From an uncultured Spirochaetaceae bacterium (GTDB lineage Bacteria; Spirochaetota; Spirochaetia; Treponematales; Treponemataceae), in assembly GCA_902778325.1 (NCBI GenBank), contig CACYWZ010000003.1:92163-156162 (forward strand): 64,000 nucleotides of DNA, given 5' to 3'. A program made the position numbers and the translations under genes. Position 1 is the stretch's first letter; every line of letters starts with the position of its first letter. Positions 40,188-47,568 of the stretch are shown piece by piece. The notes under the pieces were generated by a model. That model had not been told where the DNA came from, did not search any database, and was given only the letters and a program-made list of their open reading frames with translations.

Positions 40188-40937
40188 ATGGAACGATTGG
40201 ACAAGGTTCTTTCGCACGCAGGTTTTGGAACTAGAAAGGACGTTAAGGCGCTTTTGAAGGAAGGCGCTGTTTGTGTGAACGGCGAGGTTGTCAAAGACAG
40301 CGCGTCAAAGATTGATTTGGACAAGGACACGCTCAGCGTCGACGGTGAGAAAATCGTCATCAAAGAGAACATTTACCTTATGATGAACAAGGCTCAAGAT
40401 TATGTTTGCTCTTCGAAGGAGGGCGACCATGCGACTGTTTTCGATTGTGTTGACGAGGAATATTTGCACTCTTATCTTGGCGGTGATTTGCATCTTGTCG
40501 GGCGGCTCGACATCGACACGGAAGGGCTTTTGATATTGACTAGTGACGGGGAAATGACGCATCGCCTCACGTCCCCGAAATCGCACTGCACGAAAAAGTA
40601 TCTCGTTCATCTTCGCTCTTCTTTGTCTGACGATGAGTTTGACTCTTATCGCGAAAAGCTCGAAAAGGGCGTTCATATCAGCGCTGAGGGCGACGACGGC
40701 GAATGGGACTGCGCCAGTGCCGTTTTGGAGAGGGCTGGAAGCGAGGTCAATGCGGTCTTTCTCACGATTACGGAGGGGAGATTTCATCAGGTGAAGCGAA
40801 TGTTCCGCGCTCTTTCAAACGAGGTTGTTTTCTTGAAGCGAGTGGCAATCGGGGAACTGGTACTGGACGAATCGCTTGCAGCTGGCGAGTGCCGAGAACT
40901 TACGGCGGACGAACTTTCGCTTCTCAAAGCAATTTGA
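40188..40937 (+). CDS. RsuA/RluB-family 16S/23S rRNA pseudouridine synthase
   Basis: A 249-aa enzyme. Residues ~1-55 form an S4 RNA-binding domain (ERLDKVLSHAGFGTRKDVKALLKEGAVCVNG). The catalytic domain carries the family motif VGRLDIDTEGLLILTSDGEMTHRL with the nucleophilic Asp, then KKYLVHL and the late GRFHQVKRMF. It isomerises a specific uridine in rRNA. Whether it is the RsuA or the RluB/RluE/RluF type cannot be decided from sequence alone. AAGGAG precedes the ATG. Probably in one unit with pgeF. Confidence 0.88.
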   Translation: MERLDKVLSHAGFGTRKDVKALLKEGAVCVNGEVVKDSASKIDLDKDTLSVDGEKIVIKENIYLMMNKAQDYVCSSKEGDHATVFDCVDEEYLHSYLGGDLHLVGRLDIDTEGLLILTSDGEMTHRLTSPKSHCTKKYLVHLRSSLSDDEFDSYREKLEKGVHISAEGDDGEWDCASAVLERAGSEVNAVFLTITEGRFHQVKRMFRALSNEVVFLKRVAIGELVLDESLAAGECRELTADELSLLKAI

Positions 40938-40947
40938 TTTTTGCCAA

Positions 40948-40982
40948 AAAAAAGAAGCCCCCACGACGAAAAGGGGCTTCGG
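40948..40982 (-). terminator. Terminator of tRNA-Arg
   Basis: Minus strand: GAAGCCCC-TTTTCGTCGTG-GGGGCTTC followed by T8. It also lies after the rRNA pseudouridine synthase gene on the other strand. Confidence 0.85.
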
Positions 40983-41024
40983 AGAAAAATGAAGCAAAAA
41001 ATCTTACGGAGGATTTTGCTCATT

Positions 41025-41098
41025 CGACCCATACACGATTCGAACGTGCTACCTACAGCTTAGGAGGCTATCGCTCTATCCAAGTGAGCTAATGGGTC
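41025..41098 (-). tRNA. tRNA-Arg (anticodon CCT)
   Basis: A 74-nt cloverleaf on the minus strand. Acceptor GACCCAT / ATGGGTC; D arm GCTC...GAGC; anticodon stem ATAGC / GCTGT with loop CTCCTAA (anticodon CCT); T arm CACG-TTCGAAT-CGTG. The discriminator is G. CCA is not encoded. Confidence 0.95.
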
Positions 41099-41111
41099 AT
41101 TCACGAATCAA

Positions 41112-41140
41112 AATCTATCATACATTACTTGATTTTTCAA
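41112..41140 (-). promoter_or_regulatory. Possible promoter of tRNA-Arg inside the end of radC
   Basis: -35 TTGAAA, 17 bp, -10 TAGATT on the minus strand, 13 nt before the tRNA 5' end. Read-through from radC is an alternative. Confidence 0.5.
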
Positions 41141-41798
41141 GTGCCTGTACTTCCTTGAACAAAATGCCGTGTTCCATAAAGCTGTAGTACGAGTTTCTCG
41201 TGAGTATTATGTGGTCAAGGATTGTTATTCCAAGTATTTTTGAGGCGTCAATGAGTTTCTTTGTGGTTTCGATGTCCTGCTCTGATGGATATTTGTTGCC
41301 TGACGGGTGATTGTGGCAAAACAAGACGGCTGAGGCGTTGTCGCGGATTGCGTTCGAGAAAATCTCGCGTGCGGAAATAAGCGCTTTGTTGCTTGCTCCT
41401 GCTGATACTGTTCTGATTTTCAAAATCTCGTTTGCTCCGTTTAGTGTTGCACAAAGAAAATATTCTTGATTTTCCATCGTTATGTATTTTACATACGGAA
41501 TCAAATCTTGGGGGCATTTGATTTTCACTCCGAGAACGCTCATTCTTCTTCTTCCCAATTCGAGCGCGGCGGCTATTGAAAGCGCCTTTGTCATTCCGAT
41601 TCCATTTATTTTCAAAAGCGGCTTTACGCAATCATCGCTCCCTGCTTTGTTGATGACTGCGATTACCTTTTGCGACAGTTCCCTGAGGCTTGTTTTCTTT
41701 GTGCCCGTTCCAAGAATGAGCATTATCAACTCTTCGTCGCTCGGATATCTCAAGCCGTTTTTCAATGTCGTTTCTCGTATTGTTAGTTTTTCTTCCAT
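41118..41798 (-). CDS. radC: RadC-family JAB/MPN-domain protein
   Basis: A 226-aa protein. The N-terminal helix-hairpin-helix-like region (PLLKINGIGMTKALSIAAALELGRR) is followed by the JAB domain at residues ~105-226, with the metal-binding HNHPSGNKYPSEQDIE and the upstream Glu in SAREIFSNAI. Despite the old name, it is not firmly linked to DNA repair; the zinc-hydrolase fold is clear but its substrate is unknown. AAGGAG lies 7 nt before ATG 41798. The tRNA-Arg gene follows directly on the same strand. Confidence 0.9.
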   Translation of the reverse strand: MEEKLTIRETTLKNGLRYPSDEELIMLILGTGTKKTSLRELSQKVIAVINKAGSDDCVKPLLKINGIGMTKALSIAAALELGRRRMSVLGVKIKCPQDLIPYVKYITMENQEYFLCATLNGANEILKIRTVSAGASNKALISAREIFSNAIRDNASAVLFCHNHPSGNKYPSEQDIETTKKLIDASKILGITILDHIILTRNSYYSFMEHGILFKEVQALEKSSNV

Positions 41799-41904
41799 GT
41801 GGAAAGTCTCCTTTGTAAAATACCGATACTTTTATAGTGCGAAGAAAATGATTTTTCTTTGCTTTGCGATTGAATTGCAAAAATCTTATTTATCAGGGTG
41901 TTGT

Positions 41905-42516
41905 ATGAAAAACATTTTCCGATTGGCTTTTGTTTTGCTTGCTGTTGTTTCAATTTTTTCTTGTGCCACAAGCAAAGGTATGCGCCGTCATGAAGTTCGT
42001 CCGATTTCGCGTGACCTTCGAGAAAAAGGAACGCGAACAGCCGCTGAACTTGCTGCTTTTTTCATGGCGAATGAACCGGGAGCAGACCGCGATGAAGTTG
42101 CGCGCTTGGCTGCGTTGTATGTGAAAGAATCTGGTATCGAGGGCATCAATTCTGATTGCGCTTTCGCTCAGATGTGCCATGAAACAGGCTTTTTGAAGTT
42201 TGGAAATCTTGTTGTAAAAGAGATGCACAATTACGCGGGTCTTGGAGCAATGAACGCGGAAAATCCTGGCGAGTGGTTCGAAACTGAGGAACTCGGCGTT
42301 CGCGCTCAAATCCAGCATTTGAAGGCGTATGCTTATCCTGAAGGAACGCCTTTGCACAATGAACTTGTTGATAATCGCTATAAGTGGGTGAAAAAGGGAA
42401 GTGCGACCACGATTTTTGAACTTGCTGGACGTTGGGCTGGCGACAAGGAATACGGAGAAAAACTTGACCGAATTCTAAAGCGCATGGAAGAGTTTGAAGT
42501 CGGTCAGTCTTGGTGA
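41905..42516 (+). CDS. Lipoprotein with glucosaminidase (peptidoglycan hydrolase) domain
   Basis: A 203-aa lipoprotein. Signal MKNIFRLAFVLLAVVSIFSC ends in a lipobox (IFSC). The mature part is a GH73-type glucosaminidase: Glu in INSDCAFAQMCHETGFLKFGN, then YAGLGAMNA and the late Tyr/Trp block YKWVKKGSATTIFELAGRWA. It would cut glycan strands of peptidoglycan from the outer face of the inner membrane or from the outer membrane. The frame is open upstream, but ATG 41905 with CAGGGTG ahead and a signal peptide directly after is the right start. It is divergent from radC. Confidence 0.85.
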   Translation: MKNIFRLAFVLLAVVSIFSCATSKGMRRHEVRPISRDLREKGTRTAAELAAFFMANEPGADRDEVARLAALYVKESGIEGINSDCAFAQMCHETGFLKFGNLVVKEMHNYAGLGAMNAENPGEWFETEELGVRAQIQHLKAYAYPEGTPLHNELVDNRYKWVKKGSATTIFELAGRWAGDKEYGEKLDRILKRMEEFEVGQSW

Positions 42517-42517
42517 G

Positions 42518-44011
42518 TCAAGGATTCTGCCATGCTCTTGAGCGCTCAACAGCGCGCTTCCACTCGTTGTAGCGCGCTTGACGCTCTGTTTCGTCCATTC
42601 CTGGCGTGAACACCTTTTCAACACGCCACTTTGAACGAAGTTCGTCCTTGCTTTGCCAGAATCCAGTTGCAAGCCCCGCAAGAAAAGCGGCTCCAGTTAC
42701 ACTCGATTCTGTGTTTTCAGGGCGATAAATCGGCGTGTTGAGTATATCCGCCTGAAACTGAAGCATAAGATTGCTGACACAAGCGCCACCGTCCACTTTG
42801 AGCGACGGCAATTTTATCAGCGAATCTTCCTGCATACAAACGAGTTCGTCTTTGACTTGGAACGCGATTGCTTCAAGAACAGCGCGGCAAATATGCGCTT
42901 TGCTTGTTCCTCGCGTAAGCCCGATTATCGTGCCGCGCGCGTAAGAATCCCAGTATGGCGCTCCAAGCCCTGTGAACGCAGGAACAACAACGACGCCGCC
43001 TGAAGTTTCCACACTCTCGGCAAGCATATCCGTCTCATGAGCGCTCTTGATTATTCCGAGCTGGTCACGAAGCCATTTTACAAGCGCGCCTCCCATAAAA
43101 ACGCTTCCCTCAAGCGCGTATTCCACTTGCCCGTTGATTGAAAGCGCTATCGTTGTGAGAAGTTTGTGCTTTGACGAAACAGCGTTTTTCCCAGTGTTCA
43201 TCAAAAGAAAACAGCCCGTGCCATAAGTGACCTTCGTTTCTCCCTCTTCAAAGCACCCCTGACCAAAAAGCGCAGCCTGCTGGTCGCCGACCGCAGAGGC
43301 AATAGGAGACTCGAAGCCGCAGACGCTTTTGTCAGTGAGCGCGTAAACACAAGACGTGTCACAGACTTTCGGGAGAATACATTTTGGAATCGACAAAAGC
43401 GAAAGCAATTCGTCGTCCCATTCAAGAGTTCTGATATTAAAAAGCATCGTTCGGCTTGCGTTGGTGAAGTCCGTCACATGCGCCTTTCTTCCGCTCAAGT
43501 TCCAGATGAGCCAAGTGTCGATTGTGCCAGCAAGGATTTCGCCTTTTTCAGCCCGTTCTCTGACACCTGTAATATTGTCGAGAATCCACTTGATTTTTGT
43601 TCCCGAAAAATATGCGTCAGGAAAAAGCCCTGTTTTCGCCTGAATCATCTCGCCATAGCCGCCCTTGATGAGCGAATCCGCCATCTCAGCGGTTCTTCGG
43701 CATTGCCAGACAATCGCAGGACAAACAGGCCGCCCTGTGTTTTTGTCCCAAAGCACGACAGTCTCTCTCTGGTTTGAAATCCCCACAGAATCGATTTGCT
43801 CAGCGCTAATCCCTGCCTTGACAATCGCTTCGTTAATCACGGAGTAAATGCTTCTCAAGATGTCATAAGGATTATGCTCAACCCAGCCCGGAGCGGGAAA
43901 ATGCTGCGGAAACTCGCGCTGGGCAAAAGCGACTTTGTTTAGAGAGCGGTCAAAAAGCACAGCGCGCGAAGACGTTGTGCCTTGGTCTAAAGCCAGAACG
44001 TACTTTTCCAT
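42518..44011 (-). CDS. glpK: Glycerol kinase
   Basis: A 497-aa FGGY-family kinase, nearly full family length. ATP-dependent phosphorylation of glycerol to glycerol 3-phosphate. N-terminal ATP site LALDQGTTSSRAVLFD; substrate site residues in GISNQRETVVLWDKNTG and WILDN; catalytic Asp and phosphate loop in SAVGDQQAALFGQGCFEEGETKVTYGTG; C-terminal signature KVDGGACVSNLMLQFQAD. It starts 2 nt after argC stops, so the two form an operon, an unusual pairing of arginine synthesis and glycerol use. No glpF or glpD is visible. Confidence 0.95.
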   Translation of the reverse strand: MEKYVLALDQGTTSSRAVLFDRSLNKVAFAQREFPQHFPAPGWVEHNPYDILRSIYSVINEAIVKAGISAEQIDSVGISNQRETVVLWDKNTGRPVCPAIVWQCRRTAEMADSLIKGGYGEMIQAKTGLFPDAYFSGTKIKWILDNITGVRERAEKGEILAGTIDTWLIWNLSGRKAHVTDFTNASRTMLFNIRTLEWDDELLSLLSIPKCILPKVCDTSCVYALTDKSVCGFESPIASAVGDQQAALFGQGCFEEGETKVTYGTGCFLLMNTGKNAVSSKHKLLTTIALSINGQVEYALEGSVFMGGALVKWLRDQLGIIKSAHETDMLAESVETSGGVVVVPAFTGLGAPYWDSYARGTIIGLTRGTSKAHICRAVLEAIAFQVKDELVCMQEDSLIKLPSLKVDGGACVSNLMLQFQADILNTPIYRPENTESSVTGAAFLAGLATGFWQSKDELRSKWRVEKVFTPGMDETERQARYNEWKRAVERSRAWQNP

Positions 44012-44013
44012 AA

Positions 44014-45063
44014 TCAGAACGCCGTCGGAACGAAGTCAATTCCCTCAGTCTCGGCAAAACCGCACATCAAGTTCATATTCTGAACCGCTTGCCCTGCGCT
44101 TCCCTTGACCATATTGTCGATGACCGACACGACCTCGAGCGTTTTTCCGCCATTGACCGCATAAACTTGAATGTCGCAGTAATTTGTGTAGCGAACGCTT
44201 CTCGTTGTCGCTGCCGTTCCCTCTGGAAGCACGCGGACAAAATGCTCTGTCTTATAAAAGTCTGCATAAATCTTGTGAATCTCGGCTGTCGTCATCGCCT
44301 TTTTGAGCGGAATATAGACAGTTGAAAGAATACCGCGGTTTTGCGGAATCAAGTGCGGAGTGAAAATAATGCCCGTTTCCTTTCCAGAGAACTCGCGGCA
44401 GTTTCTCGCGATTTCTGGCTGATGGCGGTGAGAGCCGACCTTGTAAGCGCTGAAAGACTCGCCGCACTCGCAGAACTGGTTCGTCATCGTCGGATTTCGA
44501 CCAGCGCCCGTGACACCACTTTTTGCGTCGACAATGATGAGAGAAGTCTCGGCGATATCCGCCTTTAGTGCGGGAAGAATCGCCAAAGTGCTAGCCGTGA
44601 CGTAACAGCCAGGATTTCCGATGATAGAAGCGCCCTTGATTTTGTCGCGGTTCATCTCTGGAAGCCCGTAAACCGCCTTTTCGTGCAATTCCTTGTGCTC
44701 CCAGTTCTTTTTGTAATACTCAACATAAGTGTCTTCATCATTACCAAAGCGGAAATCAGCGCTCAAGTCAACAAACTTTTTGCCGTGCTCCTCGCAGTAA
44801 AGCGCGTAAGGCTCAGCAAGCCCGTTCGGGAGAGCCGCAAAAACAACATCGCTTGCCTCAAGAACTTTGTCCGCGTTTATCAAAAGCCCGTCAGTTTTTC
44901 CAGCAAGCTGTCCGATGAGGTTCGGATATACCTCCGTGATGTTCTTGCCCTCAAAACTCACCGAACTCAAAAACAACTTTTCGACTTCGCTGTGCTTCAG
45001 CAAAATACGAACGAGCTCAACACCTGCATAACCTGTTGCACCGATAATTCCAGCCTTAATCAT
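44014..45063 (-). CDS. argC: N-acetyl-gamma-glutamyl-phosphate reductase
   Basis: A 349-aa NADPH-dependent enzyme of arginine synthesis. ATG 45063 follows CGGAGGACG; the upstream in-frame codon is unlikely. N-terminal Rossmann IKAGIIGATGYAGVELVRIL; catalytic Cys in IIGNPGCYVTAS; later conserved SGVTGAGRNP and HRHQPEIARN. It reduces N-acetylglutamyl phosphate to the semialdehyde. No other arg genes are in the window. Upstream lies a divergently read small lipoprotein gene. glpK follows 2 nt behind. Confidence 0.94.
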   Translation of the reverse strand: MIKAGIIGATGYAGVELVRILLKHSEVEKLFLSSVSFEGKNITEVYPNLIGQLAGKTDGLLINADKVLEASDVVFAALPNGLAEPYALYCEEHGKKFVDLSADFRFGNDEDTYVEYYKKNWEHKELHEKAVYGLPEMNRDKIKGASIIGNPGCYVTASTLAILPALKADIAETSLIIVDAKSGVTGAGRNPTMTNQFCECGESFSAYKVGSHRHQPEIARNCREFSGKETGIIFTPHLIPQNRGILSTVYIPLKKAMTTAEIHKIYADFYKTEHFVRVLPEGTAATTRSVRYTNYCDIQVYAVNGGKTLEVVSVIDNMVKGSAGQAVQNMNLMCGFAETEGIDFVPTAF

Positions 45064-45101
45064 TTCGTCCTCCGACACTGTATTTTTATCGCTTAAAATG
45101 A

Positions 45102-45107
45102 TACACT
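45102..45107 (+). promoter_or_regulatory. -10 element of the small TPR-like lipoprotein gene, apparently leaderless
   Basis: TACACT, 6 nt before ATG 45114, no RBS between. No good -35 is visible at 16-18 bp. Confidence 0.45.
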
Positions 45108-45113
45108 ACAGAT

Positions 45114-45524
45114 ATGAAACATTCAAGATTTACAACAGTCGCAGTTCTTGTTGCTGCACTCATTTTTTCATCATGCCAGAGCGTGAAGAACGTTTCTGAG
45201 GACACAACGCCTCAGGAACTTTTGAGAATGGCTCAGAATGCGTATGACCACGGTTCTGCAAGAAAAGCCCTTGCATATTATGATTTGCTTGCCGAGCGAT
45301 TTGGCTCTGATGCGGGCGCGTATGTTGTCGCGCGCTACGAAGCGGCGCACATTTATATAAAAAAGCACAAATGGGCGAAAGCCGAGCCGATTTTGCAGGA
45401 AGTCGTCGAGATTTACCGCAATATGCCGGCAGGAACGCTTCCTGGCTCATATTTGAAGATGGCTGAGGCGGACTTGGAAAAAATCCCTCAGAAAAAGAGT
45501 GCTGAAACACAAGCAGCCGAATAA
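45114..45524 (+). CDS. Small TPR-like lipoprotein
   Basis: A 136-aa lipoprotein with signal MKHSRFTTVAVLVAALIFSSC ending in a lipobox (FSSC). Residues ~35-125 are helical and TPR-like: PQELLRMAQNAYDHGSARKALAYYDLLAERFG, then VARYEAAHIYIKKHKWAKAEPILQEVVEIY and GSYLKMAEADLEKI. The arrangement resembles BamD-like or Tol-Pal-associated helper lipoproteins in small form. The partner is unknown. It is divergent from argC. The start sits 6 nt after a TACACT box without RBS. Confidence 0.75.
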   Translation: MKHSRFTTVAVLVAALIFSSCQSVKNVSEDTTPQELLRMAQNAYDHGSARKALAYYDLLAERFGSDAGAYVVARYEAAHIYIKKHKWAKAEPILQEVVEIYRNMPAGTLPGSYLKMAEADLEKIPQKKSAETQAAE

Positions 45525-45591
45525 AAATCGACTTTGACTAAAAAAAAAGCGCTTTTGTGCAAAATCAAAATGTACATAATCGCTTTTTTTG

Positions 45592-45736
45592 TTTTCCCCT
45601 CGTGTACAAATTGACATTGCATGACTCGGAGCGTTTTCCTCTCGTGTACAAATTGACATTGCACGACTTGGAGCGTTTTCCTCTCGTGGACAAATTGACT
45701 TTACTTGGCTTGGAGCGTTTTCCTCTCGTGGACAAA
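45592..45736. repeat. Tandem array, ~3.5 units of exactly 42 bp
   Basis: Units TTTTCCTCTCGTGTACAAAT plus TGACATTGCACGACTTGGAGCG, drifting. Each first-type unit contains TTGACA, but with no matching -10 at fixed distance, so these are not promoters. Confidence 0.88.
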
Positions 45737-45744
45737 TTTTTTTT

Positions 45745-45880
45745 GTGTCATTCTGAGCGTAGTGAGTGAATACGAACGAAGTCGAAGAATCTACTTCTCC
45801 CAAACAAACGCTGCTGACAATGTTTTAGCAGATTTTTCGACTTCAAACGGCTAATCGCCGTTTTCCGCTCAAAATGACAC
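45745..45880. mobile_element. MITE-like element with 15-bp terminal inverted repeats
   Basis: Left end GTGTCATTCTGAGCG; right end CGCTCAAAATGACAC; 14 of 15 positions pair. Total 136 bp, no coding capacity. Inside are further short inverted pieces (ACGGCTAATCGCCGT). T-rich DNA flanks both sides and may hide a small target duplication. Related ends occur at 26041-26110. Confidence 0.6.
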
Positions 45881-45890
45881 TTTTCTACAC

Positions 45891-45921
45891 AAAAAAATTG
45901 GGTATCTTTTTCAAGATACCC
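45891..45921 (-). terminator. Terminator of the 26-codon peptide unit
   Basis: Minus strand: GGGTATCTTG-AA-AAGATACCC followed by AATTTTTTT. Confidence 0.85.
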
Positions 45922-45930
45922 GTTTAGCTC

Positions 45931-46011
45931 TTAAAGTGATGTGCATGTAACTAAGAGCGGAATAAGCAAAAGCAAAAGCTCAATAACGACCGCTCGGGAA
46001 ATTTTCCCCAT
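45931..46011 (-). CDS. 26-aa hydrophobic peptide (toxin- or lipoprotein-like)
   Basis: ATG 46011 follows AGGGGGAA. The peptide starts MGKISRAVVIELLLLLIPLL and ends VTCTSL: a basic start, a hydrophobic core of ~14 residues, then a Cys in LVTC that looks like a lipobox. The unit has a perfect promoter, RBS and terminator, giving a ~160-nt transcript. Its size, composition and self-contained transcript resemble type I toxins and small membrane peptides; a minimal lipoprotein or an sRNA with a chance frame are alternatives. No antisense RNA promoter was identified. Confidence 0.55.
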   Translation of the reverse strand: MGKISRAVVIELLLLLIPLLVTCTSL

Positions 46012-46053
46012 AAGATTCCCCCTAAAAAGTACTACGTTATTAAATATTCGACG

Positions 46054-46082
46054 ATTTTAGCAACAAAATATCGAATTGTCAA
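46054..46082 (-). promoter_or_regulatory. Promoter of the 26-codon peptide unit
   Basis: Minus strand: perfect -35 TTGACA, 17 bp, -10 TAAAAT, leader of ~37-40 nt. Confidence 0.78.
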
Positions 46083-46088
46083 ATCCCC

Positions 46089-47441
46089 CTAAAACGGACT
46101 GTCCTCCCATCGTCCTCTGTCGCTTTTTCGGTCAGGAACAATGATTGCATCAATCGTAATTCCTTTTTTATCCGCAAGCGCCTTTACATTGTCTTTTGTG
46201 TATTTTTTGTTTCCGCGCGGACTTGGGTGCGGCGGTGCGTCTCCGATGAGGATGACTTTGCGCTGCGCCTTTTTGTCCCACGGGTAAAAATCGATTGAGC
46301 CATAAAGCGCCTCATAGACTGCTTCCGGAATGTCCCCGCCTTCTGTTCCGTGGATAACGAATGAGTTTAGATTGCGCTCGAATTGCGTCAAATCTGTTGT
46401 GAACGGATACATTTTCACAGGGATTCCCTTGTAACTAAAATCACCTCCGTAATCGCGATAGAGCAACAGCGCCACGCGCACTTTCTCGAATTTCTTGAAC
46501 TCTTCTTTGAGGCGCGGCATAAGCTCTTTTCGAAGCACTTCCATATCGTCTTTCATGCTGCCTGTGGCGTCGATTGCAAAAACGATGTCGGCGTCTTCTT
46601 TTGGGTCGATTTTCTCGATTGAGTCGATAATTGCGTCAGGCAAAATTGAGGCGCGGGAGTAAATGAGCCGTCCTTTTCCCATATCAGCGATGTTCTTGAA
46701 CGAATCGGCTGTTGTTGAGTTGTAATCGTCGGTGAGAACAGGCACTTTTTCTTCTTCTTCCTCTTTTTTCTCTTCGACTTTCGGCTCTTCTTTCTTGGGC
46801 TCTTCAGCCTTAACTTCTTCTTTTGGCTCTTCCTTCTTGCTCTCTTCGACTTTCTCTTCTTCCTTCGGACTTGCAATCACAGGGGAAGGAGGCTCGTCTT
46901 CTTCTGGAATGCCCAAATCGAACATAAACGGATTGTCTGCGAAATCGCCTGAATAATCGCCGTATTTTTCTTGGAATGTTCGGATGTTGATGAAAGTTCC
47001 CTGCTTTATGTGAATGATGCCGTTTCGTGTCCAAGGGTATCCGTACTGCATGTATGCCGGGATAAAGATGTGGAAGCACTCTCCGAGTTCTTCGTGCATT
47101 TCTGTTGTGGAATCGATGAGCGAGAATCTAGCGCCTTCGCTCAAAAGAGGCTTTCCGTTCAAGAATCGCACTTCATCTCCGTTGATGGAATTGTATTCGA
47201 GGGCGCGGAATGCGTAATTGTCGGCAATGCCGTCTGGGTCTTTTGTTGTCTCCGTGAGCATTACGGACTGCACTCCGTCCTTTTTCCTGATGTAAAGATG
47301 ATAGCCGGAAACGGTGTCGAAAGTGTTGCCGCCAACGTAATCAAGGCGAATATCAGAGGCATATATAAGCATGTCTTCCTCGGCTGCGAAAGCGCTTGCG
47401 GCAAGCACGAGAAAAGCAAAAAAAGCGGTCAATTTCTTCAT
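46089..47441 (-). CDS. Secreted von Willebrand factor type A domain protein with Lys/Glu-rich linker
   Basis: About 450 aa from ATG 47441, directly starting the signal peptide MKKLTAFFAFLVLAASAFAA; an upstream ATG at 47474 would put 11 residues before it. Residues ~25-180 are an unrecognised domain. Residues ~185-235 are a low-complexity Lys/Glu/Pro stretch (repeats of EEPKKEEPK). Residues ~285-445 are a VWA fold whose metal site DATGSM lies in VFAIDATGSMKDDM, with later GTEGGDIPEAV and VILIGDAPPHPS. VWA proteins bind partners through a metal ion. No clear RBS precedes either start. Confidence 0.82.
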   Translation of the reverse strand: MKKLTAFFAFLVLAASAFAAEEDMLIYASDIRLDYVGGNTFDTVSGYHLYIRKKDGVQSVMLTETTKDPDGIADNYAFRALEYNSINGDEVRFLNGKPLLSEGARFSLIDSTTEMHEELGECFHIFIPAYMQYGYPWTRNGIIHIKQGTFINIRTFQEKYGDYSGDFADNPFMFDLGIPEEDEPPSPVIASPKEEEKVEESKKEEPKEEVKAEEPKKEEPKVEEKKEEEEEKVPVLTDDYNSTTADSFKNIADMGKGRLIYSRASILPDAIIDSIEKIDPKEDADIVFAIDATGSMKDDMEVLRKELMPRLKEEFKKFEKVRVALLLYRDYGGDFSYKGIPVKMYPFTTDLTQFERNLNSFVIHGTEGGDIPEAVYEALYGSIDFYPWDKKAQRKVILIGDAPPHPSPRGNKKYTKDNVKALADKKGITIDAIIVPDRKSDRGRWEDSPF

Positions 47442-47534
47442 AATACAAATAATCGGCGCATTGATTTCAAACATTGAATTTTCATTTTTTTTGATGCTGT
47501 CAAACGTTACGGGAATGAAATAACAGCGCGTCTA

Positions 47535-47562
47535 TTGAAACGGCAAATGAGCCTTGTATAAT
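47535..47562 (+). promoter_or_regulatory. Promoter of the MATE gene, apparently leaderless
   Basis: -35 TTGAAA, 16 bp, perfect -10 TATAAT ending 6 nt before ATG 47569. AAGGA overlaps the gap but is too close to the ATG to serve as RBS. Confidence 0.65.
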
Positions 47563-47568
47563 AAGGAT

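Noticed and set aside
45592-45736. Repeated TTGACA hexamers as a cluster of promoters
   Set aside because: They are part of the 42-bp repeat unit and have no -10 element at 16-18 bp.
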